A stretch of 64,000 nt of DNA from Gemmatirosa kalamazoonensis (GCF_000522985.1 NZ_CP007128.1:3394220-3458219); one strand, 5' to 3'. Counted from the stretch's first letter, positions 26,925 to 35,695 are shown. Made by a program: numbers and translations. The notes: generated from the letters alone by a model not told the origin.

Positions 26925-28438
26925 GGGGCGCCCTCGTACAGCCAGTAGTCGTGTCCCGTCGCTCGGCCGATGCGCTCCGCCTGCGCGCGCGTCGCGAACG
27001 GACCGACGACGACGCGATACACGAGTCGACCGCGCCGCGTCGACGGGATGATGCGCGCGGCGATGTCGCGCGGCAGCTTGAGCCGGCGCAGCGTCGCCTT
27101 GGCTTCGCTTTCCGTGCGTGCCGCCGCGAACTGCACGGTGAAGCCCTTCGCCGTCGTCTCCGCCGCCTCGGCCTGCGGCACGATCGGCCGCGGCGCGTGC
27201 GTCGTGTCCGGTGCGTGTGCGGTGGTGTCCGGGTGCGGCGCCGTGCTGTCGGTCGCCGCCGCGGTGTCGGTCGGCGCGCTGTCGACGGGCGCCTCCGACT
27301 GGAACTCCACCGGCTTGTCGAGCCCCGCGGCGCGCGGACGGAAGCCGTTCCACACGACGAGGTGCCAGAGATCCGCGCCGCCGCCGTCGATCTTGCGCAG
27401 CTGCTTCAGCGACTGCCCGTCGACGAGCACCGCGTCGTCGCCGACCACGGTGAGGATCGCGCCGTCGGGGAGCACGAGCGGCAGGTCGGTGCGCCACGCG
27501 GTGCGCACCGTGCCCACGACCTTGTCGGTGCCGACCGCCACCACCCAGCTCGAGTCGCCGCGTGCCGCGCGCGCGAGCACGTAGCGGCCGAGCGGGTCCA
27601 TGCGCAGCTCGGACGGTGTGCCCGGCAGCTCCACCGTGCCGGCGACGCTGTTGCTGTACCGATCGAGCACCTTCAGCGCGGGCTGGTCCTGCAGCGCGAC
27701 GTAGAAGCGGTCGCCGCTCGGCGTCGCCGCGATCGCGCGCACCGGCGCGTCGAATCGCACGACCTGCAGCGGCTGCAGCGTTCGACTCTGCACGCCGCCG
27801 AGATCGCGTCCCGCCTGGAAGAACACGCGCTCCGGCGTGCGCGCGCTGATCGCCTGGTCCGCGTGCTCGACGACGACGGAGTCGGTGATGCGCGTGCCCG
27901 GGGGACGCAGACGCCACACGATGCCCGCGCTCCCGCGCCGCGCGGCGACGAGGATGCCCCCGTCGCGCTGCGGCTCGATCGCCTGCACCGGCGCGGGCAG
28001 CTTCACCGCCCACGACTCGCCGCTCGGTGTGAGCCGCGTCACATCGTTGGGCGGCGCGACGCCGAAGATGTCGACGCCGTTCAGCGACGCGAGCGACGCG
28101 AGCGGTGTCTTGTTCGCCTGGCGCACGGTGCCGAGCCGGAGGTCGACACGGACCGGGATCCCGCGCGCGTCGACGGCCGCGAGCAGCCCGCTCTCGCCGT
28201 CGAACGCGAGCACGTGGTCGAGCGCCGGCGCCGCCTCACTCGAGCGCCACACCGCGGAGTCGAGCTTCGGGTACACGTACGCCGAGACCCGGCCGCCGGC
28301 GCGCGGCACGCGCAGCAGGACGGCGTCGGGACCGCGACGGGCGGCGGACGAGGCGGCGCCGGTGTCGGTGGTGGCGGAGCGGCGGTCGGACCCGCACGCG
28401 GCGAGCACGAGCGCCGTGAGGAGAACGGTCGAACGCAC
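26921..28438 (-). CDS. Lipoprotein with beta-propeller-like region and C-terminal SPOR domain
   Basis: 505 residues. Lipoprotein signal MRSTVLLTALVLAACGSD (Cys15). Residues about 60-375 show repeated strands of the type 'G.V.R......DGGILVAARRG' and 'PSELRMDPLGRYVLARA', consistent with a beta-propeller sensor or scaffold. After a Thr/Ala/Pro/Asp linker (about 385-430), the C-terminus KGFTVQFAAARTESEAKATL...YRVVVGPFATRAQAERI is a SPOR domain, which binds glycan strands lacking stem peptides, usually at the septum. First gene of the run leading to smc; the next gene overlaps by four bases. Probably a division-site envelope lipoprotein. Confidence 0.72.
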   Translation of the reverse strand: MRSTVLLTALVLAACGSDRRSATTDTGAASSAARRGPDAVLLRVPRAGGRVSAYVYPKLDSAVWRSSEAAPALDHVLAFDGESGLLAAVDARGIPVRVDLRLGTVRQANKTPLASLASLNGVDIFGVAPPNDVTRLTPSGESWAVKLPAPVQAIEPQRDGGILVAARRGSAGIVWRLRPPGTRITDSVVVEHADQAISARTPERVFFQAGRDLGGVQSRTLQPLQVVRFDAPVRAIAATPSGDRFYVALQDQPALKVLDRYSNSVAGTVELPGTPSELRMDPLGRYVLARAARGDSSWVVAVGTDKVVGTVRTAWRTDLPLVLPDGAILTVVGDDAVLVDGQSLKQLRKIDGGGADLWHLVVWNGFRPRAAGLDKPVEFQSEAPVDSAPTDTAAATDSTAPHPDTTAHAPDTTHAPRPIVPQAEAAETTAKGFTVQFAAARTESEAKATLRRLKLPRDIAARIIPSTRRGRLVYRVVVGPFATRAQAERIGRATGHDYWLYEGAP

Positions 28439-28462
28439 GCTACAAGCTAATCAGTCGGCGCC

Positions 28463-31400
28463 TCAGAACGACGGCCCGAACGACCACGTGCCGAACGCCT
28501 TCCGGTTCGCCGCGTCGAGCGGCTTCGCGTAGTCCCACCGCAGGACGACGAACCCGAACAGGTTGATGCGCATCCCGAAGCCGTAGCTCCGCAGCGGGAA
28601 GCGCATCGTGTTCTGGTCGTAGTTCGCCGGGCGCCGGGCGGTCACCTTCATGCCGCCGTCCCACGCGAGCCCGGCATCGTAGAAGAACGCGCCCTCCACC
28701 GGCGGCAGCGCGATCGGCAGCAGGCCGAGGTCCAGCCGACGCACGAGCGGGAAGCGCAGCTCCGCGTTCGCGAACGCGACGCGGCTGCCGAACAGCTGCA
28801 GCGCGCCGCACGCGTCGCCCGCGTTCGCCGGCGCGTTCTCGCCGCTGCAGAAGTACGTGTCGTACGCCTGTCGGTCGTAGCCGCGCACGAAGTCGGCCCG
28901 TCCGATGTACTTCCGGAAGCGCGTCTCGTCGCGCCCCGCCGTGATGCTCGTCGTGAAGCGCGTCGCGACCGTGAGGAAGTTGAACAGGATCGGGTCGTAG
29001 CGGCGCGCGTCCACGAGGTAGTCGAGCCACCGCCAGCTGCCCACCGACGGCTCGAACTGCACGCGGTACCGGTGTCCCATGAGCGGGCTGGTCCAGCCGT
29101 ACAGCGCGTTGTCGCTCACGTACGCCACCGACGGCGAGAGCATCCACGCCGACCCGATCTTCTGCGGCTTGCCGAGCTTCTGGCCGGTGATGAAGCCGCC
29201 CTGCAGCGTCGACGTCACCGTGATCTGCGACTGCGACACGCTCGATGCGCGCATGCCGAACTCGATGCGGCGGAACCGGTCGAGCGGGTAGAGGCCCGTC
29301 GCGAACACGTCGCGCTGCACGTAGCGGAGGTACCGGTCCTCGACCGCGTTCTGTCCCTGGTCGTCGGTGATCGGCACGCGCTCGCCGAGCAGATAGTACG
29401 GCATCTGCGAGACGCCCGTCTGATACTGCATGCGGCGGCTCAGGTTCGCGTAGCTCGCGAACACCATCGCGTCGCTGATGCGGCCGTTGATCGCGCCGGA
29501 GAACGCGAGCTGCTGGTTGCCTAACAGGTCGCTCAGCACGATCGTCGTGCCGCCGAACACGCCCTGGCCGAAGTTGTTCGCGCCGTAGCCCACCTGCGGC
29601 TGCGACACGTACTCCGGCTGGAACCCCCCCGCGTACTTGTAGTCCTTGAACCGCGTCGTGTCGGGGAGCGCGAGCGCGGCGCTGTCGAGCATCGCCGTCA
29701 CGGTGAGCGGCGTCCCCGACCCCGCGGCGCCGAGCGTCGCCGACGGCCGCAGCTCGGCGCTCGGCGCGCGATAGATCGACCGGCTGCCGTCGCTCGTGTC
29801 GGGCGCGACGGCGGTGGCCGGCGTCGTGTCGCGCGTCGCGACGACGGCGGGCGTCGTCGCGTGGTCGCGGAACGGCGCGCGCTTCAGCAGCCGCGGGTTC
29901 TTGATCGACCAGACGTTGTTCGTCCCCTTCTCGTAGTACGTGAACGCCAGCACGTCGGTCGCGTGCGCCCACGTGATCGCCGGGCTGTACTCGGTGAGCG
30001 CGTTCACCGCGCCGACGACGTTCGTGAGCTGGTAGTGCTCGCCGGCGTCGAGGTCGTACAGGAACAGGTTCGCGACGCCCGTGCGGTCGGAGACGTACGC
30101 GATGGAACGGCCGTCGGGCGCCCACTGAGGGTTGATGTTGAGCCCCGCCTGCCGCGGCAGCTCCGTGATGCGGCCGCTCGCGACGTCGTACAGCGCGATC
30201 GTCCACTTCGCGAGCCGCAGCACGTCGAAGTTCGTCTCGCGGTCGCTCGCGAACGCGATCGTCTTGCCGTCGGGCGACCACGACGGCTGCAGATCGCCGT
30301 TGCGGTCGTGCGTCAGCGCGCGCAGCCCGGTGCCGTCCTCGTTCACGACGTAGAGGTCCGTGATGCCGCCCTCGTTGCCGCTGAACACGAGCTGCTTGCC
30401 GTCGGGCGACCACGAGGGGCTCGTGACGCCCTCGAGCGGCAGGTCGAAGCGCCGGATCGTCTCGCGCGTCGCGACGTCGAGCAGGTAGAGGACGTCCTTC
30501 CCCTCGGTCTGGCCGACGTAGGCGAGCAGCTTGCCGTCGGGGGAGAAGCTCGCCTGCGAGTAGAGCTGCCGCAGCTCCTCGGTCTGCGCGTTCGTCGTGC
30601 TGCGCACCAGCCGCTTGAGCCGCTTGCCGGTCTGTGCGTCGGCGAGGTACAGGTCGGGGAACACCTCGCCGCGCAGCAGGCTGCCGTAGGAGATGAACGC
30701 GATGTACTTGCCGTCGGGCGACAGCGCGGGCGCGATGTACAGGTCAGCCACGCCGCCGGTGCGACGCTGCGTCAGCAGCGGCTGCGCGAACTTGCGCGGC
30801 CGCTCCATCGACACGACGGTCGGGAGGAAGCGGTCCTGCACCGACTCGTGCCACTCGTCGCTGAGATCCTCGAGCGACATGCCGAGCTCTCGCCGGAACG
30901 CGCGCTCGACGCCGAGGCTCGGCACGGCGTTCATGATCTCGCCGATGATCTCGTCGCCCCACCGCCGGCCGACGTACTGCCAGAGCGCGAAGCCGAACCG
31001 GTACGGGAAGTACTTGTCCGGCTCATCGGTCATCTGCTTGATCGACGGCAGGTTGCCGTTGATCGCGGCGTCACGCAGCCACGCATCGGTCTGCGGATGG
31101 TCGTAGCCGAGCGACAGGAACTCCGCCATCCCTTCCATGAACCACGACGGCGGGTTCACCTGCGCGTACTGCTGGATGTTCGCGCCCGCCTTGCCACGCG
31201 CGAAGATGTCGTACTGGAACTGGTGCACCATCTCGTGCATCAGCACGTGCTCGAACGAGCGGTAGTCGCCCGTGAGCGGCTGCGCCATGCGCTGCCGCAG
31301 GATGTCCGTGATGCCGCCCGTGCCCTCGCCGAGATCGCCGAAGACGTTGCTCTGCGCGAAGTCGCCGCGCGACTGGAAGACGATGATCGGCTTCTTCTCG

Positions 31401-31663
31401 CGGAACTGGTGCTGCATGAGCCGCGACAACCGCGCGTAGGAACGCTCGGCCATCCGCGCCGCGTCGTGCGCGGCCTGCCGCTCGACGGGATAGTAGTGGA
31501 CGAGGAAGTGCTCGGTCTCGATGACTCGCCAGTCGAGCCGGTCGTACTGCACCAGGTTCTGCCCGAAGTACAGCTGGGCCCCGGCGCGCGACGGCGCGAG
31601 CGCGGCGGCGGAGGCCGCGGCGGCGCCCAACACCGTTAGGCGGCGGACGAGTCGACCGAACAT
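28463..31663 (-). CDS. Gluzincin peptidase - TolB-like beta-propeller - outer-membrane barrel fusion
   Basis: 1066 residues. Signal peptide of about 29 residues (ending GAQ). Residues about 45-270 form a peptidase MA-like domain: the zinc motif HEMVH near 140 and third ligand E in WFMEGMAEF near 178. Residues about 300-600 are TolB/PD40 propeller blades, each with 'S.DGK.IAF.S', e.g. SWSPDGKQLVFSGNEGG and PQWAPDGRSIAYVSDR. From about 690 to the final Phe, strands resemble an Omp85/BamA-type barrel (GRADFVRGYDRQAYDTYF; ELRFPLVRRLDL; FYDAGLAWDGG). It may be an outer-membrane protease or assembly factor whose propeller captures clients. A single polypeptide of these three parts is unusual. Confidence 0.8.
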   Translation of the reverse strand: MFGRLVRRLTVLGAAAASAAALAPSRAGAQLYFGQNLVQYDRLDWRVIETEHFLVHYYPVERQAAHDAARMAERSYARLSRLMQHQFREKKPIIVFQSRGDFAQSNVFGDLGEGTGGITDILRQRMAQPLTGDYRSFEHVLMHEMVHQFQYDIFARGKAGANIQQYAQVNPPSWFMEGMAEFLSLGYDHPQTDAWLRDAAINGNLPSIKQMTDEPDKYFPYRFGFALWQYVGRRWGDEIIGEIMNAVPSLGVERAFRRELGMSLEDLSDEWHESVQDRFLPTVVSMERPRKFAQPLLTQRRTGGVADLYIAPALSPDGKYIAFISYGSLLRGEVFPDLYLADAQTGKRLKRLVRSTTNAQTEELRQLYSQASFSPDGKLLAYVGQTEGKDVLYLLDVATRETIRRFDLPLEGVTSPSWSPDGKQLVFSGNEGGITDLYVVNEDGTGLRALTHDRNGDLQPSWSPDGKTIAFASDRETNFDVLRLAKWTIALYDVASGRITELPRQAGLNINPQWAPDGRSIAYVSDRTGVANLFLYDLDAGEHYQLTNVVGAVNALTEYSPAITWAHATDVLAFTYYEKGTNNVWSIKNPRLLKRAPFRDHATTPAVVATRDTTPATAVAPDTSDGSRSIYRAPSAELRPSATLGAAGSGTPLTVTAMLDSAALALPDTTRFKDYKYAGGFQPEYVSQPQVGYGANNFGQGVFGGTTIVLSDLLGNQQLAFSGAINGRISDAMVFASYANLSRRMQYQTGVSQMPYYLLGERVPITDDQGQNAVEDRYLRYVQRDVFATGLYPLDRFRRIEFGMRASSVSQSQITVTSTLQGGFITGQKLGKPQKIGSAWMLSPSVAYVSDNALYGWTSPLMGHRYRVQFEPSVGSWRWLDYLVDARRYDPILFNFLTVATRFTTSITAGRDETRFRKYIGRADFVRGYDRQAYDTYFCSGENAPANAGDACGALQLFGSRVAFANAELRFPLVRRLDLGLLPIALPPVEGAFFYDAGLAWDGGMKVTARRPANYDQNTMRFPLRSYGFGMRINLFGFVVLRWDYAKPLDAANRKAFGTWSFGPSF

Positions 31664-31670
31664 CAGGTCC

Positions 31671-32069
31671 TCACTGCGCCCCGGCGGGCGCGTCCTGCGG
31701 CTGCACCTTCACGACCTCCGCGTCGCTCCACAGCCGCTCGAGCTGGTAGAAGTGGCGCAGCGTCGGGTGGAAGACGTGGACCACGAAGTCCACGTAGTCG
31801 AGCAGCGCCCAGCGCCCCTGCGTCACGCCCTCCTCGTGGTGCACCGGCACGCCGAGCTTGTCCAGATCCTCCATGACGTTCTGCGCGATCGCGCGGACGT
31901 GCGTGTCCGACGTGCCGCTCGCGATCACGAAGAAGTCGGCCATGTCCGTGACCCCCTTGAGATTCAGGATCACGACGTCGTTCGCCTTCAGGTCGAGCGC
32001 CGCCTGCGCGGCGCGCTGCGCGGCCTCGGCGGAGGAGAGCTGGGAGGTCTTCGCCATGTAGGAGGGCAC
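31671..32069 (-). CDS. rsfS: Ribosomal silencing factor RsfS (Iojap/YbeB family)
   Basis: 132 residues from GTG 32069, or 128 from ATG 32057; neither has a Shine-Dalgarno. RsfS binds L14 on the 50S subunit and blocks subunit joining in starvation. The family core is clear: 'AAQAALDLKANDVVILNLKGVTDMADFFVIASGTSDTHVRAIA' region (read in parts), EGVTQGRWALLDYVDFVVHVFH and 'YQLERLWSDA'. It precedes the fusion protein gene by eight bases and may share its transcript, though in most genomes rsfS sits with nadD. Confidence 0.92.
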   Translation of the reverse strand: MPSYMAKTSQLSSAEAAQRAAQAALDLKANDVVILNLKGVTDMADFFVIASGTSDTHVRAIAQNVMEDLDKLGVPVHHEEGVTQGRWALLDYVDFVVHVFHPTLRHFYQLERLWSDAEVVKVQPQDAPAGAQ

Positions 32070-32155
32070 GAGAGGGAACGCGGAACCACGAGCCTACCCG
32101 GGCTCGGCCGCTTGGTTCCTGAACGTTAACGGCCGGAAACCGCAGCAAGTGAGCC

Positions 32156-32248
32156 AGGGCACGAGGGCAGGAGGGCCCGCGCGAAACGCGCGAGGGCAGG
32201 AGAACTCGGAAGCTCTCCTGCCCTCGTGCCCTCATGCCCTCGTGCCCT
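32156..32248. repeat. Hairpin tract of AGGGCAGG/AGGGCACG octamers (locus 1)
   Basis: Outer arms 32156-32176 and 32228-32248 pair over 20 of 21 bases; an inner hairpin of 12 perfect base pairs (32192-32203 with 32214-32225) is nested inside, and a short GCGCG stem lies between. The words AGGGCAGG and AGGGCACG alternate in the arms. The tract lies between rplI (its stop is inside the right arm) and rsfS. The same word family forms a hairpin at 54166-54261. Likely an mRNA terminator or intergenic mobile-type repeat. Confidence 0.75.
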
Positions 32249-32690
32249 ATTGCTTGATGACCCAGACCTTGATCTCGGGCTTCACGTCCGCGTGCAGCTT
32301 GATCGGCACGCGATAGACGCCGAGCGCCTTGATGGGCTCGTGCAGGTCGATCTGGCGGCGCTCGACCTTGTGGCCCTGCGCCTCGAGCTGCTGCGCGATG
32401 TCCGCCGCGGTCACGGAGCCGAACAGCTTGCCCTCCTCGCCGACGCGCGCCGCGAACGTGATCGAGACCTCCTCGAGCACCTTCGCGAACTCGCTCGCCG
32501 TCTGGCGGCGCTCCGACTCGGCGGCCTCGAGCCGCGCCTTCTCCTGCGCGATCCGCTTCTTGTTCCCCTCCGTCGCCTCGAAGGCGACGCCGCGCGGCAG
32601 CAGGAAGTTGCGCGCGTAGCCGTTGGAGACGGTCACCACGTCGCCCGGATTGCCGAGCTTCTCGACCGCCTGCCGCAGAATGACTTCCAC
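32247..32690 (-). CDS. rplI: 50S ribosomal protein L9
   Basis: 147 residues, canonical length. N-terminal domain MEVILRQAVEKLGNPGDVVTV and NGYARNFLLPRGVA are diagnostic, followed by the connecting helix and C-terminal RNA-binding domain. L9 binds 23S rRNA near L1 stalk and limits frameshifting. Last gene of the rpsF-rpsR-DUF2232-rplI block. Confidence 0.98.
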   Translation of the reverse strand: MEVILRQAVEKLGNPGDVVTVSNGYARNFLLPRGVAFEATEGNKKRIAQEKARLEAAESERRQTASEFAKVLEEVSITFAARVGEEGKLFGSVTAADIAQQLEAQGHKVERRQIDLHEPIKALGVYRVPIKLHADVKPEIKVWVIKQ

Positions 32691-32706
32691 CGATACCTCC
32701 GAGAAG

Positions 32707-33786
32707 TTACGAGACCTGACGCGCCCGGCGATTCCGCCAGTCGCCCCACGTGTCGCCGAGGCCGATCGCGAGCGCCACGCCGGACAGCATGCCGGCGAGC
32801 AGCTCGAGACCGACGATCGGGAGCAGGAGCGCGACCCCGATCACCGCCGCCAGCGCGACTCGCTCGGAGGCGAGCCAGCGGAGGATGCCGAGTCCGCGCA
32901 GCGCGTAGAGCGCGCCGAAGAACAACAACAGGTTGAATCCGACCGCCCGCAGTGGCGCGAGCGACGGCAGGATGACGATCGTGACGCCGGCCACGAGCCC
33001 CCACACGAGCTGGTCGTTGAACCGGAACGTCTTCAGCGAGCCGAGCGGAGGACCGAGCCGCACGCGGCTCAGCCGGTGATGCAGCCCCCACGCGAGCGCG
33101 AGCGCGGCGAGCGACTCGAGCCCGAGCAGCGCGGGCACCAGCGGCGCCGTGCGCGCCGGCAGCCCACCGAGCCGTTCGGCGGACGTCGTCGCCCGCGCCG
33201 CGAGCTCCGGCGCCCGCTCGCTCACCGTGCGCCACACACCGGCCGTCCGCAGGTGCCGCTGCCACGCGTCGAGCGACGCCTGGCTGCGGCGGGCGAGCTC
33301 GGTGCCCATCACGCCGGCGAGCCGCCCCGGATCGTGCCCCGTGAGCACGAGCCAGAGCAGCGCGACCGCGCACGCGACGCCGAGTGCGCTGAGCGCGCGC
33401 ACGAAGAACGAGAGCCGCGGCCGGACGAAGGACACGAGACCGAACGCCGCCGCGAGCGCCAGCGCCCAGCCGCGCGCCACCGCCGCGTATCCCGGCGACT
33501 CGGCCGGCAGCGGCTGACCGAGCACCCACGCGGCGAGTGCGAGCCACGCGAGCGCCGGCGCGAGCCGCCCGCCGGCCCACCAGGCGACCGCCGCGCAGGC
33601 GGCGAGCGTCGGGACGACGAGCAGCAGCAGCTGCTCGACCGGGACCAGTCCGCGCACGAGCGCCGCGGCGAGCCCGGCGGCCGGAGGCCAGAACGGGGCC
33701 GCCGCGACGGCAAGGCACGTCGCGAGGGCGAGGACCATCGGTCCCCACCCTCGCTCGCGTCCGACCGGCGTGGCGGCCGCCGCCAT
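32707..33786 (-). CDS. DUF2232/YybS-like integral membrane protein
   Basis: 359 residues with about eight hydrophobic helices (starting at residues 17, 50, 75, 105, 130, then 220, 270, 315) and a soluble segment about 160-205 rich in Arg/Ala. The position between rpsR and rplI, overlapping nothing but only 2-16 bases from both, is where a YybS/DUF2232 membrane protein is found in several phyla. Function is unknown; co-expression with ribosomal genes is inferred from spacing. C-terminal helices and 'GDTWGDWRNR' are the best-conserved parts seen. Confidence 0.75.
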   Translation of the reverse strand: MAAAATPVGRERGWGPMVLALATCLAVAAAPFWPPAAGLAAALVRGLVPVEQLLLLVVPTLAACAAVAWWAGGRLAPALAWLALAAWVLGQPLPAESPGYAAVARGWALALAAAFGLVSFVRPRLSFFVRALSALGVACAVALLWLVLTGHDPGRLAGVMGTELARRSQASLDAWQRHLRTAGVWRTVSERAPELAARATTSAERLGGLPARTAPLVPALLGLESLAALALAWGLHHRLSRVRLGPPLGSLKTFRFNDQLVWGLVAGVTIVILPSLAPLRAVGFNLLLFFGALYALRGLGILRWLASERVALAAVIGVALLLPIVGLELLAGMLSGVALAIGLGDTWGDWRNRRARQVS

Positions 33787-33788
33787 GC

Positions 33789-34010
33789 TCAGCTCTGGTT
33801 CCCCTTGGTGTAGGGGAGCAGGGCCAGGTAGCGCGCCTTCTTGATCGCCTTCGCGACCTGACGCTGGTGACGCGCGGAGGCGCCGCTCAGGCGGCTCGGC
33901 AGGATCTTCCCCGTCTCCGTGATGAAGCGGGAGAGGAGGCGGTCGTCCTTGTAGTCGACGAACCGGATCCGCGCTTCGGCGAACGGATCGGCCTTCTTCT
34001 GTCGGCGCAT
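33789..34010 (-). CDS. rpsR: 30S ribosomal protein S18
   Basis: 73 residues. The family core '[23 protein letters not shown]' (in part) and [26 protein letters not shown] are unmistakable. S18 forms a heterodimer with S6 on the platform of the 30S subunit. The N-terminus lacks zinc-binding cysteines. One base separates it from the rpsF stop codon. Note there is no ssb between rpsF and rpsR, unlike many bacteria. Confidence 0.98.
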   Translation of the reverse strand: MRRQKKADPFAEARIRFVDYKDDRLLSRFITETGKILPSRLSGASARHQRQVAKAIKKARYLALLPYTKGNQS

Positions 34011-34011
34011 G

Positions 34012-34389
34012 TTATTCCTCGTCCTCGTCGTCCTCGTCCTTGGCCCGCCGGGCGGCGAGCTCCTCTTCGCTCATCGGCGGGGCGCCGAGCTCGCGCTCGT
34101 GCAGCGAGATGAGATAGCGGAGCACCCCTTCGTCCAGCTTCAGCGCGCGCTCGAACTCGGGGAGCACCGTGGTGTCCGCGAGGCTGAACGTGGCGATGGC
34201 GTAGTAACCACTCTCACGCCGCTTGATGGGGTAGGCCAGCTGACGCCGCCCCCAGTGCTCGACGGTCGGTTCCGCGGCGGCCTTCAAGAGCCCGTGATGC
34301 CGGGCGAGCTTCTCGGCGATGGCGTTGTCTTCGAGCGCAGAGTCGAAGATGTACACCGCCTCGTACGTGCGATTCGCTTTCGCGGGCAC
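34012..34389 (-). CDS. rpsF: 30S ribosomal protein S6
   Basis: 125 residues from GTG 34389. This start is preferred over TTG 34398 because GGGAGGA lies about ten bases upstream of it and would almost touch the TTG. Family features: [37 protein letters not shown] and a C-terminal acidic tail (DEDDEDEE). S6 partners with S18 on 16S rRNA. First gene of the ribosomal block and directly behind a strong promoter and a GC-rich leader hairpin. Confidence 0.97.
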   Translation of the reverse strand: MPAKANRTYEAVYIFDSALEDNAIAEKLARHHGLLKAAAEPTVEHWGRRQLAYPIKRRESGYYAIATFSLADTTVLPEFERALKLDEGVLRYLISLHERELGAPPMSEEELAARRAKDEDDEDEE

Positions 34390-34455
34390 GAGTGGCAATC
34401 CTCCCTGTGGTCGTGGCCGCCCCCCGCCGGTTGCCGAGGCGGGAGGAGGGTCGGG

Positions 34456-34480
34456 GGCCGGCGCGACTGCCGCGCCGGCC
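34456..34480 (-). promoter_or_regulatory. Leader hairpin of the rpsF operon
   Basis: In the transcript, GGCCGGCGCG and CGCGCCGGCC (34456-34465 with 34471-34480) form a perfect 10-bp stem with a 5-base loop, about 70 bases before the rpsF start. A second possible stem (CCGCC..GGCGG, 34420-34445) lies between it and the ribosome-binding site. rpsF leaders in many phyla carry an S6:S18-binding autoregulatory motif with a CCG bulge; I cannot confirm that structure by eye. Confidence 0.45.
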
Positions 34481-34497
34481 GATGTGAACAGCCCCGA

Positions 34498-34526
34498 AGT
34501 ATAGTCGTAACGCCCACTTAGGGCAA
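34498..34526 (-). promoter_or_regulatory. Promoter of the rpsF-rpsR-rplI operon
   Basis: On the minus strand, TTGCCC (34521-34526) and TATACT (34498-34503) are spaced by exactly 17 bases. This is the best sigma-70-type match in the window and sits about 110 bases before the rpsF start codon. Confidence 0.7.
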
Positions 34527-34572
34527 CTCGGGGCCTCCCCGACCGGAGGAGGCGCCGACGGTCACGCGACCG

Positions 34573-34938
34573 TCAGGAGACCGTGAGCGGGATGCGCGAC
34601 TTCGGCGTCTGCAGCCCGTGGTCGAGCAGCACTTCGCTCGTCAGCAGCCGCACGTGGTCGGCGAGCACCGACGTGGGATTGCGCGGCGCGTTCGGGTCCA
34701 CCACGTGGTACCCGCCGGACACTCGAGCGGCGAGCACGGCGGCCACCGCGTCCTCCATCGCGTCGAGCACCTGCTCGACCGTGGCCCCCTGCTCGCGCAG
34801 CGTCGCGACCACCGCCGCGACGAGGTCGCGCAGCGACGCGGTCGTCGGATCGGGCAGCGACAGCGCCGCGCGAACGGCGAGCGCGAACTCCCGGTCGAGC
34901 TGTCGAGGAATGAACGGCTCTACGACGTGATCGGACAT
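34573..34938 (-). CDS. Small hypothetical protein
   Basis: 121 residues from ATG 34938 (MSDHVVEPFIPRQLDRE). I do not recognise a family. The predicted secondary structure is mostly helical (LREQGATVEQVLDAMEDAVAAVL), with a short strand-like SGGYHVVDPN and a C-terminal 'RLLTSEVLLDHGLQTPKSRIPL'. GC3 bias matches that of neighbouring genes, which supports it being real. It stands alone between the rpsF promoter and the mgtC-like gene. Confidence 0.5.
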   Translation of the reverse strand: MSDHVVEPFIPRQLDREFALAVRAALSLPDPTTASLRDLVAAVVATLREQGATVEQVLDAMEDAVAAVLAARVSGGYHVVDPNAPRNPTSVLADHVRLLTSEVLLDHGLQTPKSRIPLTVS

Positions 34939-35058
34939 GGCGAACGGTGCGTGAAGTGGCGGGCCGCATCGCACGTCTCGCGCGGTTCGTGCCACCGCGT
35001 AAGGATGGTGACGACCGTGCGCGGCCGCGTCAATCCTCGCGGCGGCTCGGGCCCCCGC

Positions 35059-35637
35059 TCACGCGTCCTCCTCGGGGTCGATCGTCCGATGCTCGCCGGT
35101 GCGCCGCCGCTCCATGCGCCGCCGCTCGGCCGAGGCGTCGGTGCCGCCGACGCCGCCGGAGCCGCCGGCGCGCTGCTGCCGGAGCACCATGTGGCGGATA
35201 GCGCCTTCGGTCGGACCACCGAACACGAGCACCAGCAGCGTGAGCGCCAGGGCCGCGGCGGCGAGCGACCACTGCCCGGCGCCGCACACGATGCCGAGGC
35301 ACGCCACCACCCAGATCGACGCCGCGGTCATGAGGTTGCGAACACTGCTCCGATCGCTCGTCTTCAGGATCACGCCGCCGCCGAGGAAGCCGACGCCGGC
35401 GACGATCCCCTGGATCGAGCGGCTCACCGCGTTCGGATCGACGCCGCCCCCGCCGTTCGCGAGCAGCGTCGTCGACAGGATCACGAGCGCCGCGCCGAGC
35501 GAGACGAGGGCGTGCGTGCGCATGCCGGCCGGCTTGCCGCGCAGCTCGCGGTTCAGTCCCACGGCGGCGCCGATCAGCGTCGCCGCGCTCAGTCGGAGGA
35601 GCGCGTCCTCGGCGCCTGCTACGAAGTCGGTCGGCAC
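35059..35637 (-). CDS. MgtC/SapB family membrane protein
   Basis: 192 residues from GTG 35637; the longer frame from ATG 35697 would overlap the divergent glycosyltransferase start codon, and adds 20 non-hydrophobic residues. MgtC signature: LLRLSAATLIGAAVGLNRELRGKPAG..THALVSLGAAL and 'GIVAGVGFLGGGVILK', five helices in all, then an Arg/Ser-rich cytoplasmic tail of about 40 residues. In Salmonella MgtC restrains F1Fo ATP synthase under low Mg2+; most homologues are uncharacterised, often associated with Mg2+ or acid stress. Confidence 0.85.
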   Translation of the reverse strand: MPTDFVAGAEDALLRLSAATLIGAAVGLNRELRGKPAGMRTHALVSLGAALVILSTTLLANGGGGVDPNAVSRSIQGIVAGVGFLGGGVILKTSDRSSVRNLMTAASIWVVACLGIVCGAGQWSLAAAALALTLLVLVFGGPTEGAIRHMVLRQQRAGGSGGVGGTDASAERRRMERRRTGEHRTIDPEEDA

Positions 35638-35695
35638 GGGAATGGGGTCGGTGGCGGAACGAGCGTGATGGGCGACGAAGAATACTTTGCCTCGC

